NCBI GenBank assembly: GCA_963834015.1
Contig: CAWIAG010000003.1
Span: forward strand, 434,001-498,000
Direction of reading: 5' to 3'
DNA: 64,000 nucleotides
DNA from: FEN-1297 sp963834015
GTDB lineage: Bacteria > Bacteroidota > Ignavibacteria > Ignavibacteriales > Ignavibacteriaceae
Made by a program: the position numbers and the translations under genes. Each line of letters begins with the position of its first letter. Position 1 is the stretch's first letter. A model generated the notes under the pieces. The model was given only the letters and a program-made list of their open reading frames with translations, did no database searches and had not been told where the DNA came from. Shown one piece after another: positions 9,366 through 17,232 of this stretch.

Positions 9366-9527
9366 TAAACGAGCGGTTTTATCAATATCGTTTTTTTGAA
9401 TGCTATATATCAGAATTCTCCAAATAGTTATACAAAAAATTACACAACTATTTGAATTAAGACAACAAAAATAATAATACTTACCGGAAATTAATGTTTA
9501 GATGTTTTGAGGACCCAGTATTATAAA

Positions 9528-12068
9528 CTAATTCATGCTGATTTCGTCGGATTCTATTTTGAATTGAGCGGTTGCCGCCTGCAATTCATTGGCCATTTCG
9601 TCAAGGCCGGCGGCAACCTTACCTACTTCCTTTGCCTGTTCCGTGGCTTTATTAGTTTTATCCGATATTTCATTTATAGTTAAAGTATTAAACTCGCTTA
9701 TAGTGGCAACGTTATTGATCATATCCACGGTTTGTTTCACACTTTCTTTAAGTTCTTCGGTGGAACTCATATTCTGATCTATCACGGCAGCAATTTTATC
9801 AATTGATCCGACAAGCCCGGACATAATGCCGGCAACGTCACTATTGGCTTTTGCCATCGTATTTATTTGATTGTTCATTTCTTGAGATGAAACTAAAAGT
9901 TTATCGATAGCTTCGCCGGATTTTCCTGAAATTTCAGTTCCTGCTTTTACGTTATTAACAATGGATTTAATAGATTCTCCGGCTTCGGAAATGCTATTCA
10001 GCACTTTTGAAATCAGGCTGGACGTTTCCTTTGTAGCCTTTGCAGATCTCTCGGCTAAGTTTTTTACTTCGTCGGCAACAACAGCAAATCCTCTGCCTTG
10101 TTCGCCTGCTCTTGCTGCTTCGATAGCGGCGTTCAATGCAAGCAGATTAGTCTGCTCTGCAATTTCCTGAATCGTTGCAATTATTTCGCCAATCTGTTCG
10201 GATTGTTTTGCCATGCCTTCAATTTTTGATGCAAATTGGTTAATAGTTTCTTCGATTGATTTCATCTGCGAAAGATTTTGCTTAACAGCGATAGCTCCAT
10301 CCTTTGCAATTCCTATTGCTTCCTTAGATGATTTAACAACGGCATTGGCACTTAAGTTTGCAGAATCTACTGCTTTGGAAATTTCGATTGTGGAAATTGA
10401 AACTTTTTCCGATGCAATTTTTTGATCGTGTGAATCACTTGCAATATTTTCAATAAACGTTAAAATCTGGTTCACGTTCTCATTGGCAGTGCTTACCGAT
10501 GTCAACTCTTCGGTGAGGCTGTCTACCATGTTTTGAACCGCTTGAGAATTGTAATTAGAAGACTCAATTGACTGCAAGGCTGCTGATGAAAGATTTTTAC
10601 TTAGCGATGAAAGCTTACCGGCTTTCTCTATAAATGTTGAAAAAAGTCCCCGGAAACTAATTGGCTCCGTGTTGTATGCCGCAACAACTACATTTTTATT
10701 TACTGCGTTGTTAATAAATGAAGAAAGGTTTTTATCAAAAATACCCGTACTTATAGCGTCGTAGTTCTTCTTTACGCATTCTTCAATTGCCGGTCCGTAA
10801 GTTTCGGCAGTTACATTTATTACATCATCATGAGAACCTTTGGGAATTATCCAATCAACTGTAGCATTATATTGTTTTAATTCACAGGAGGCAGCATCAA
10901 CGCCTTTTTTAAAATCAGACCAGAATGAATCGCGCTCTCTTCCCAATACAGCAATTTTTATCGGCCTATTTGATTTCTTAGATGGTTTCGGCCTTCTGGA
11001 TGCTGACTGTTCCGATTCAATTATCCCTTTCCCCGGCTGCCAAAAATTGCTGTAATTTTCAGGAGTAACAAAATCCATATTTGTCAACATTCGCGGTTGT
11101 ACCGGAAGCCAATTACTGACTACATGGTTGAATAAATGAATTATAGGATCATGGCCCTGTGCAAAAACGTCTTGTCCAAGAGTTGCGGTAATTATACCGT
11201 TTTTAACGAATTCCATTGTATCCTCTGCCAAATCATGGCAGATTATTTTTACTTTACCGGATTTATTTGATTCCTGTACTGCTTTTGCAGAATAAGCTCC
11301 GTTATATGTTTGATAGATGCCATTTAAGTCGGGAAATTTTTTAAGCAGATTTTTTGCTGCATTGTAGCAGATTTCACTACTGAAATTTGTCTCTACTGTA
11401 GCAACTATTAAGATGGAAGGAAATTTTTCCCTTAAAATATTTTGAAATCCTTTCCTTCTTAATTCATGTCCAAGAGAATGGAAATTTTCCAGAACTATAG
11501 CTACCTTACCTTTTCCGTTCAATGCTTTTCCCATTGCTTCACCGCAAGCACGTCCTTCCAGGTAGGAATCTGCACCAATATAAAACAGCCGCTGGCATGG
11601 TTTTTCGGTTGCAGCGTTAAATTCTTTGCTCGCTTCGGTCATATTTTCAATAATTGCATTTAATCCGCGAACCATCTCGCCAACTTGTCCATTAACCGAG
11701 GTTTTTAACGGACTTGTGTCTAATTTTATACCGGTTGTCAGATTTCCCTGCGCCATTTCGACAAGAGCGGATGAAAACGAGACAATATCTTTTTCCGACA
11801 TTATTTTTAATTTTTTGGAAAGCATTTTAAGCGGATCATGAACGGTATAAGCTAAATAACCTGCCAAAAGAAAAATCGTCACGATACTTCCAACAAGACC
11901 GATTGATAAAACCTTTTCTGCTTCCCCAAAAATTGCCGCATTATTTTGATAAAAGACATTGTCAATCTTTATATAACCGATTATTGTAATGGAAATAAAA
12001 ATAATTACGGTTGTTATAATAACATATAGCAAATATTTTCTACAAATATTTAAAATTTTTGAAATCAT
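9528..12068 (-). CDS. Chemotaxis receptor with cytoplasmic, apparently circularly permuted sugar-binding domain
   Basis: An 846-aa methyl-accepting chemotaxis protein. Two transmembrane helices (about residues 13-33 and 53-72) flank only about 20 outside residues, then a HAMP-like segment. Residues about 159-345 match the C-terminal lobe of LacI/periplasmic-binding-protein type 1 domains (YIGADSYLEGR through MDFVTPENYSNFW). A charged Ser/Lys/Pro linker (about 346-362) leads to the N-terminal lobe of the same fold (IKIAVLGRERDSFW through VVVAAYNTEP, about 364-467). So the lobes are in reversed order. The rest is a classical MCP coiled coil with hairpin tip EQTNLLALNAAIEAARAGE. All of this lies after the second membrane helix and so should be cytoplasmic. 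Ligand likely a sugar or phosphosugar; that is inference. Confidence 0.88.
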   Translation of the reverse strand: MISKILNICRKYLLYVIITTVIIFISITIIGYIKIDNVFYQNNAAIFGEAEKVLSIGLVGSIVTIFLLAGYLAYTVHDPLKMLSKKLKIMSEKDIVSFSSALVEMAQGNLTTGIKLDTSPLKTSVNGQVGEMVRGLNAIIENMTEASKEFNAATEKPCQRLFYIGADSYLEGRACGEAMGKALNGKGKVAIVLENFHSLGHELRRKGFQNILREKFPSILIVATVETNFSSEICYNAAKNLLKKFPDLNGIYQTYNGAYSAKAVQESNKSGKVKIICHDLAEDTMEFVKNGIITATLGQDVFAQGHDPIIHLFNHVVSNWLPVQPRMLTNMDFVTPENYSNFWQPGKGIIESEQSASRRPKPSKKSNRPIKIAVLGRERDSFWSDFKKGVDAASCELKQYNATVDWIIPKGSHDDVINVTAETYGPAIEECVKKNYDAISTGIFDKNLSSFINNAVNKNVVVAAYNTEPISFRGLFSTFIEKAGKLSSLSKNLSSAALQSIESSNYNSQAVQNMVDSLTEELTSVSTANENVNQILTFIENIASDSHDQKIASEKVSISTIEISKAVDSANLSANAVVKSSKEAIGIAKDGAIAVKQNLSQMKSIEETINQFASKIEGMAKQSEQIGEIIATIQEIAEQTNLLALNAAIEAARAGEQGRGFAVVADEVKNLAERSAKATKETSSLISKVLNSISEAGESIKSIVNNVKAGTEISGKSGEAIDKLLVSSQEMNNQINTMAKANSDVAGIMSGLVGSIDKIAAVIDQNMSSTEELKESVKQTVDMINNVATISEFNTLTINEISDKTNKATEQAKEVGKVAAGLDEMANELQAATAQFKIESDEISMN

Positions 12069-12585
12069 GGATACCCTTAATTTTAATCTATTATTTTAAG
12101 ATATATTGAGGGAAATAATTTTAAGCATTATTTTAATCCGATTTAATAAAATATCCATTGCGTAGTTTATCACTTTATAAGATGAGCTTTAGATATTATT
12201 TAAATAATATTATTTTGAATATAAATTTCCAAACTAATTCATTATCGTGTAAAAGCCGGTATAAGTTTAAAATGATGTTTTATTTAAAATGGTTCTCCGG
12301 AAATACAAAATGAGATTGACTTTAGATCTGACAATCAGCGACCGACCATGCTAAAAGAAGAATTATACCATCATTAAACAAACCCTATTCACCGGAATGT
12401 TAAAAGAAAATTTAGCTTAAACAAACAAAAATTTAAGCTTTTCAGGTAGGATATTTTAGTAAATGAAAAAGTTCTCTGCATAATTTAGGCCAAGCACTTT
12501 TTTATAAAAAATATGCTCAGAAGGGTTCCCCCTTATATTGGCATGCCAAAGGGGCCTCTTCGTAAGAATCCTAAAAACAATTTAT
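12069..12585. other. Intergenic stretch without a supported gene
   Basis: AT-rich DNA upstream of the chemotaxis receptor. It should hold that gene's promoter (reading leftward), but no clear promoter was recognised. Near 12532-12560 a CCCCTT / AAGGGG pair could form a hairpin. A reading frame from 12513 to 12761 on the + strand runs through the tRNA antisense strand and is not a gene. Confidence 0.5.
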
Positions 12586-12675
12586 ACGCCGAAGGATTTT
12601 CCCATAGGGATCGCTATGGGAGAACGCTCAACCCTCATATTTTAAAGCTGATACTCCATGCTGCTAAGCTATGGA
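12586..12675 (-). pseudogene. tRNA-Arg relic interrupted by a 20-bp hairpin
   Basis: Read on the + strand, the segment acgcc-gaaggatt ... gaacgctcaaccctca ... agctatgg parallels the adjacent functional tRNA gene at 12699-12772. Over the 54 comparable bases (12622-12675 against the functional gene) about 40 match by eye. A perfect hairpin, CCCATAG-N6-CTATGGG (12601-12620), sits in what would be the T-loop. The anticodon stem no longer pairs. This looks like a duplicated tRNA copy disrupted by a small hairpin element and then degraded. Confidence 0.55.
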
Positions 12676-12698
12676 CTGTTTCAATTTTTAATATCGTG

Positions 12699-12772
12699 TA
12701 CGCCCAGAAGGATTCGAACCCTCAACCCTCAGATCCGAAGTCTGATGCTCTATCCAGTTGAGCTATGGGCGC
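12699..12772 (-). tRNA. tRNA-Arg (anticodon TCG)
   Basis: 74-nt cloverleaf on the minus strand. Acceptor stem GCGCCCA pairs with TGGGCGT (one G-T), D-arm GCTC...GAGC, anticodon arm TCAGA-CTTCGGA-TCTGA giving anticodon TCG (reads CGA and related Arg codons), T-arm GAGGG-TTCGAAT-CCTTC. The 3' CCA is not encoded and must be added after transcription. Degraded and repeat DNA lie on both sides. Confidence 0.93.
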
Positions 12773-12803
12773 AGATTAAGATAAAAACTTAAAAGTCAAA
12801 AAT

Positions 12804-12827
12804 AAGAATAAATAATTAATTATTCTT
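12804..12827. repeat. AT-rich inverted repeat (left of repeat block)
   Basis: AAGAATAA, 8-base loop, TTATTCTT. The same stem sequence appears again at 13319-13347 on the other side of the repeat block. It could be a bidirectional transcription end or an element boundary; its AT-richness makes chance plausible. Confidence 0.35.
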
Positions 12828-12860
12828 AAAATATTATTTTCCCGGTAGAAACTGGAGTCC

Positions 12861-13275
12861 TATACCACCCCTGATGGGGTTGGGGAGAAGGTCTGTTGGG
12901 GGGATTGTTTTTTCTACAATCATTTCATCCCGATTAATCGGGATTTGGATATCGTTAATTCCGGATGGTGAATAAAAATGCATTGATATATTACATGTCC
13001 GTTACTATACCATCCCTCCGGGATTCAGGAGAAGAATTGTTGAGGTGATTGCTTTGTTATAAATATTTCGTCCCTGTTGGGACTTAGAACAAAATTCAAA
13101 TAAAATTGTCGTTATATAGGTCAAAGAAACATTATGAGGGGCATGGTGAACAAATGTACCTTGATATATTACATGTCCATTACTATGCCATTCCTCCGGG
13201 ATTCAGGAGAAGAAATGTTGAGGTGAATGCTTTGTTATAAATATTTCGTCCCTCTGGGACTTAGAAACAAATTCA
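12861..13275. repeat. Cluster of three copies of a dispersed hairpin repeat
   Basis: Two copies about 178 bp apart (about 12983-13098 and 13161-13275) are roughly 93% identical by eye. Each contains TTACATGTCC, TCCGGGATTCAGGAGAAG, TTGAGGTGA, TTTGTTATAAATATTTCG and a terminal hairpin GTCCCT-(N)-GGGAC followed by TTAGA. A third, more divergent copy occupies about 12861-12950, with hairpin ATCCCGATTAATCGGGAT. A fourth lies at 15811-15890. No reading frame is present. It behaves like a REP-type or structured intergenic repeat; mobility is not shown. Confidence 0.75.
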
Positions 13276-13318
13276 GCGAAATGGGTTAGTTTAAATATAA
13301 TTTGCGAAACTGAGTTAA

Positions 13319-13347
13319 TTATTCTTATTTTTTAATTATAAGAATAA
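13319..13347. repeat. AT-rich inverted repeat (right of repeat block)
   Basis: TTATTCTTAT, 9-base loop, ATAAGAATAA: a 10-bp stem sharing its sequence with the inverted repeat at 12804-12827. It lies 35 bp before the iminopeptidase-like gene start. Confidence 0.4.
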
Positions 13348-13382
13348 GTTAAAATTAAATCGCAATAATTACGGAGTTAAAG

Positions 13383-14381
13383 ATGAAGCAAATTGTTTTT
13401 ACAGTTTTTATAATTTTTGCTGCCGCAGGATTTATTTTTTGCGGCGTGAATTCCAAAGACAGCCTTGTTAATAAATCCGTCAATCCGGTTTATAAAATTC
13501 AGGATGGTTATGTGGATGCAAACGGGACAATGATTTATTATGAGGAATTCGGGCAGGGTAAACCCCTGCTAATCCTGCACGGGGGACCGGGAGCTTCTCA
13601 CGATTACTTCCTTCCATACCTTGTACCCCTGGCAAGGCATAACAGGCTGATTTTTATAGATGAAAGCGGTTCGGGTAAATCAGAAAAGCTGGAAGATGTA
13701 TCCAAATACACCGTTGAAAATATGGTGGAAGATGTTGAAGCAGTCAGAAAGGCGCTGGGATTGGGAAAAATATCCCTGCTTGGCCATTCATGCGGCGGTG
13801 TATTGGCGCAAGCATATGCTCTTAAATATCAGAAAAATCTTACTCACCTGATTTTGTGCAGCACATTCCCCAGTACCAAACAAATGAATGAAGTTTTTGT
13901 AAAAATGAAAAATAAAATGCCGGGCGAACTAAGAGATCGGATTGATAAATTGGAAAAAGAAGGGTTATACGGGCATGGTAAAGATTATGAAAAAAACCGT
14001 TACACGGACGAGTATATGACGGCTGCATGGGGAGAAGGTTATTTTCCTTACCTTTACCAGAAAAATCCCGACCCTAATTATGACCCGGTTGCAAACGGAA
14101 TTATGTCCTGGGATTTATATAAAGAGATGTGGGGAGCTGACGGTGAATTTATAATAGATGGTAATTTAAAATCCATAGAGTACGTTGATAAACTTTATAC
14201 AATAAAAGTTAAAACTCTTATTACCTGCGGCGATAACGATGAGTGCGATCCTTCGCTTGCTAAAGAAATGAATGAAAAAATTACAGGATCAAAACTGGTT
14301 ATTTTCCCGAAGAGCGGGCACATGACTTTTGTTGATCAGCCGGATTTATTTATTAAAACCATAAATGATTTTATTAAGTAA
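13383..14381 (+). CDS. Proline-iminopeptidase-like alpha/beta hydrolase (exported)
   Basis: A 332-aa alpha/beta hydrolase of the S33/proline iminopeptidase type. It has a hydrophobic N-terminal export signal (MKQIVFTVFIIFAAAGF) ending at FIFCG, which could be a non-canonical lipobox (Cys about residue 20). The catalytic set is visible: oxyanion-hole HGGPGASHDY (about residue 62), nucleophile elbow LLGHSCGG (Ser about residue 138), acid region CGDNDECDPS, and catalytic His in KSGHMTF. The cap region between the nucleophile and the Asp is long, as in iminopeptidases. The substrate could be N-terminal proline peptides or another amide/ester. A ribosome binding site-like GGAG lies upstream. It sits alone between repeat DNA and a gene remnant. 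Confidence 0.82.
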   Translation: MKQIVFTVFIIFAAAGFIFCGVNSKDSLVNKSVNPVYKIQDGYVDANGTMIYYEEFGQGKPLLILHGGPGASHDYFLPYLVPLARHNRLIFIDESGSGKSEKLEDVSKYTVENMVEDVEAVRKALGLGKISLLGHSCGGVLAQAYALKYQKNLTHLILCSTFPSTKQMNEVFVKMKNKMPGELRDRIDKLEKEGLYGHGKDYEKNRYTDEYMTAAWGEGYFPYLYQKNPDPNYDPVANGIMSWDLYKEMWGADGEFIIDGNLKSIEYVDKLYTIKVKTLITCGDNDECDPSLAKEMNEKITGSKLVIFPKSGHMTFVDQPDLFIKTINDFIK

Positions 14382-14516
14382 TATAGAATAAGAAATGTCC
14401 GGATTGGAAAGTTTTTGGGAATGCCCGTGTGAAATAAATATTAATGTATAGATTTTATTAATTGCACTTTGTAATAAATTTTCCCAATTTAATTATTGAA
14501 AAATTACGTGAATACT

Positions 14517-14618
14517 ATGAAGATGAAAACTCCCGGAATAATAGGAGGCGTGGCTCCCGAATCAACAATTGAATATTACAGGTTTATAATTGCATCGTAC
14601 AGGAATAAAAATCTCTGA
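14517..14618 (+). pseudogene. N-terminal remnant of an aspartate/glutamate racemase family gene
   Basis: A 33-codon open frame begins MKMKTPGIIGGVAPESTIEY, which matches the start of Asp/Glu racemases (K-x-x-GIIGG-x-(G/A)PEST-x-x-YY-x-x-I). It then hits a TGA after only 33 codons, where the family runs about 230 aa. The rest of the enzyme is missing, and the next gene's reading frame overlaps the end. This is a decayed fragment, not a functional gene. Confidence 0.72.
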
Positions 14619-14640
14619 ATTACAAATTATTGAGGTTGCT

Positions 14641-15213
14641 ATGGAAAAAGAACATAGTATTAGTTTAAAGAATTTTGTTATAGTATCTGTATGCGGATTT
14701 GCAGCCTTCATACTAATTGGTTTAGTATTCTTTCAGTCGAATATTTTTAACTTATACTCAAATAAATTTATATTTACTTCGCTGGGGTTTGCCGGGGCAT
14801 TGGTATTTGCTTCTTTATTATACCGTAAAACAAAAGATTCATTATTATTCCTGGCAGCAGTATTTCTTATAAATCTAATCATTTCGAAAAATCATTTAAT
14901 AAGTTTCACTATCAGAGATATTGTCCTGTTCGGAAGTTTCTGGCTGAGTTTATATTTGTATTACACATGGTATTCTAATTCATCAGGGAAGTACAAGTTT
15001 ATAAGAGCATTGGGATTAGGAGTTCTTACCGGAATTTTATTTCTTATTGCCGGAATATTTTTAATATTTGTTAACGTTTCGCTTGAAAGGATTTCAATTG
15101 AACTGGTTATTCAGATTTCATTGTACTATATACAATCGGGAATACTGATCGGGCTGGGACTTGGTTTGGGTTTTGATTTTGGAGAGTTTTTAATTATCAA
15201 AAATATTATTTAA
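14641..15213 (+). CDS. Multi-pass membrane protein of unknown function
   Basis: A 190-aa hydrophobic protein with about six predicted membrane helices, starting at the ATG in MEKEHSISLKNF and preceded by a GAGG ribosome binding site. A longer frame from a TTG at 14590 would overlap the racemase remnant and add 17 polar residues, so the ATG at 14641 is preferred. No motif beyond the helices was recognised; charged residues sit at loop positions (RKTKDS, GKYKFIR). It ends three bases before the convergent mannanase-like remnant. Confidence 0.65.
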   Translation: MEKEHSISLKNFVIVSVCGFAAFILIGLVFFQSNIFNLYSNKFIFTSLGFAGALVFASLLYRKTKDSLLFLAAVFLINLIISKNHLISFTIRDIVLFGSFWLSLYLYYTWYSNSSGKYKFIRALGLGVLTGILFLIAGIFLIFVNVSLERISIELVIQISLYYIQSGILIGLGLGLGFDFGEFLIIKNII

Positions 15214-15215
15214 TA

Positions 15216-15575
15216 TTATTTATGGCGGCGGGGAATCTCATTTTTAATCCCGTTTAATTTAGCGGCATACTTCTTTAGTATTTTAATAGTTGATGTGTCT
15301 GAAAAATAAATTGAATTAAAATTATTTGCACCTCTCAGCGGGTTTTCAAAACCCCATTTATAAGTATAATTATCCGGGCTTCCTTCACATCCCCAGTACC
15401 AAGAATTAGCGCCGGCTATTGGTGCACCGGCCGACACGTTGTGGAAAACCATACTAAGTATTTTTTCAAAGAATTTATCTTTAACAGTTGTGGGCGTGCC
15501 GGGTTTATTTAAAAAATTATCCCTTCGCAAACCAAATTCTTCCATAACAATTGGTTTACCAAGTTTGCGGGCTAA
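15216..15575 (-). pseudogene. C-terminal remnant of a GH5-type endo-mannanase
   Basis: A 119-codon open stretch reads LARKLGKPIVMEEFGLRRDN at its start and ends in a normal stop. KPIVMEEFG contains the glutamate nucleophile position of GH5 enzymes. The following region (AGANSWYWGCEGS, then NSIYFSDTSTIKILKKYAA) resembles the C-terminal end of bacterial GH5 subfamily 7-like beta-mannanases. An in-frame TAG (15576-15578) directly precedes the Leu, and nothing resembling the N-terminal two thirds is found upstream. It is therefore a truncated relic. It is notable because the only intact mannan-related genes are about 27 kb away. Confidence 0.65.
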
Positions 15576-15629
15576 CTAAATATGTTTATTTGTATGAGAA
15601 TAAAACCCGATAATAATGGACAGAAGCAG

Positions 15630-15649
15630 CCCATAGCTTTAGCTATGGG
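15630..15649. repeat. 20-bp perfect hairpin CCCATAG-N6-CTATGGG
   Basis: CCCATAGCT TT AGCTATGGG. The same arms with the same total length occur at 12601-12620, inside the tRNA relic. The sharing of arm sequence and spacing suggests a small recurring element. Confidence 0.6.
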
Positions 15650-15810
15650 TATTCGGAAAACAAACAAAAAGTGTAATCGTTTTAACAATTTATTATAATT
15701 ATAATATCTCCCTAAAAAATGTAAGTCGTTGAAACAACTGTGAAGTTCCTGGAGGAATATTTTCCCACCAATAAATTCGTGGGCTGCTTTGAATCGCCTA
15801 AATGTCTTTT

Positions 15811-15890
15811 TTCCGGTAATCAGGAGAAGGTTTGTTGAGGGGATTGTTTTGTTATAAAGATTGTGTCCCCGCCGGGACTTAGAGCAAAAC
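15811..15890. repeat. Dispersed hairpin repeat, isolated copy
   Basis: Same order of blocks as the cluster at 12861-13275: TCAGGAGAAGG, TTGTTGAGGGGATTG, TTTTGTTATAAA, then hairpin GTCCCC-GCC-GGGAC followed by TTAGA. No coding capacity. Confidence 0.7.
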
Positions 15891-16033
15891 TTAAATGAAA
15901 TTTTGGTTGAATATTTAAATCACTAATGTGAGGCTCACCTTGCAGGTGAACCTCATGAAATTTATAGTGACGTGTAATCTTCAGGAAGTCTTAAAAGATT
16001 TATATATTTATAAAACAATTTTTGAAATGTTAA

Positions 16034-17230
16034 ATGCAGATTGAGAACAGGTACGAAAAATTAATTAATTATCTGACTGATTATATATACACTGTAACTA
16101 TTAAAGACGGTATTGCAGTTGATACTTACCACGGCCCGGGTTGTGTTTCGGTAACCGGGTATACTTCAGAAGATTACAAAAAAGACCCGGAACTCTGGTA
16201 TAGAATGGTGCATAACCTGGACAGGGTAAATGTACTTAAACAAGCCCAGCTTGCCCTTGCCGGCGAGGAAGTGGATGCACTTGAGCACCGTATAATACAC
16301 CGGGATGGTTCTATAAGATGGGTCAGGAATAAAATTGTTGTAACAAAAGATAATTCAGGCAACCCGGTTACTTATGACGGTCTCATAAACAATATTACCC
16401 AGCTTAAAAAGGCCGCTGCGGCAGCGGCTGTAAGGGATAAACAATTAAAACAAGCGGATAAAATGGCATCGCTTGGAATTTTAGTTGCCGGTATTGCTCA
16501 TGAAATAAATAATCCAAATAATTTTATCCTTTTAAACGTTCAACTTTTCATGAAAGTCTGGAAGGATATTCTTCCGATACTTGATGAGTATTATAAGAAT
16601 AACGGTGATTTTAGTGTTGCCGGAATGTTGTTCAGCACTTCAAAAGATAAAATCGGGCAGTCAATTGACGGAATACTTAAAGGATCCGAAAGAATTAAAG
16701 TAATTACAAGGAACCTTACAGAATATGCACGAATGGACAGCGGTAAGCTTAATGAACTGGTTGATTTAAATAAAGCTGTAGATATGGCCGTACTGATTAC
16801 AAATAATTTAATCAAAAAATCTACGAATAACTTTAAAGTAGAGTACGGCAAAAACCTGCCGCTTGTAAAAGGTAATTTACAGCAGATTGAGCAGGTAGTA
16901 ATAAATTTAATTACTAATGCATGCCAGTCATTAAAGGATAATTCGGCAGAAATAAAGGTATCTACTTATTATAACGCAGAAAGAAACAAAGTACGGATTA
17001 AAGTTGAAGATAAAGGGATAGGGATTTCCGAGAACGACCTTAAGCATATTATGGATCCTTTTTTCACTACCAAAAGGGACTTAGGCGGTACAGGGCTTGG
17101 GCTTTCGGTTTCGTATAATATAGTTAAAAGTCATGGAGGCAGCCTGATATTAAAGAGTTCACCCGGCAGAGGCACTATGGCAAGAGTATCATTCCCCGGA
17201 ATAATAGAAAACGAATTGACAGGAAAGTAA
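16034..17230 (+). CDS. PAS-domain sensor histidine kinase (NtrB-like, cytoplasmic)
   Basis: A 398-aa soluble kinase with no membrane segment. Order: PAS domain with PAC tail (about residues 8-125; GPGCVSVTGYTSEDY and HRDGSIRWVRNKIV), a short Ala-rich coiled coil, HisKA domain with H-box LVAGIAHEINNPNNF (phospho-accepting His about residue 156), then HATPase with N-box VVINLITNACQSL, G1 VEDKGIGIS and G2 GGTGLGLSVSYNIV. The PAS ligand is unknown, so the signal is probably intracellular. The response regulator starts two bases after its stop, so the pair is co-transcribed and cognate. Confidence 0.92.
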   Translation: MQIENRYEKLINYLTDYIYTVTIKDGIAVDTYHGPGCVSVTGYTSEDYKKDPELWYRMVHNLDRVNVLKQAQLALAGEEVDALEHRIIHRDGSIRWVRNKIVVTKDNSGNPVTYDGLINNITQLKKAAAAAAVRDKQLKQADKMASLGILVAGIAHEINNPNNFILLNVQLFMKVWKDILPILDEYYKNNGDFSVAGMLFSTSKDKIGQSIDGILKGSERIKVITRNLTEYARMDSGKLNELVDLNKAVDMAVLITNNLIKKSTNNFKVEYGKNLPLVKGNLQQIEQVVINLITNACQSLKDNSAEIKVSTYYNAERNKVRIKVEDKGIGISENDLKHIMDPFFTTKRDLGGTGLGLSVSYNIVKSHGGSLILKSSPGRGTMARVSFPGIIENELTGK

Positions 17231-17232
17231 AA

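Larger units (their letters stand above)
15576..16033. other. Intergenic region with hairpin and dispersed repeat
   Basis: 458 bp without a supported gene. It carries the CCCATAG hairpin (15630-15649) and one copy of the dispersed repeat (15811-15890), and presumably the promoter of the two-component system. An AGGTGAACCT-type inverted repeat (GTGAGGCTCACC / GGTGAACCTCAT) lies near 15926-15956. Confidence 0.5.

Noticed and set aside
12513..12761. 82-aa + strand frame
   Set aside because: It runs through the tRNA relic and the antisense strand of tRNA-Arg(TCG); the protein text is a by-product of tRNA sequence.
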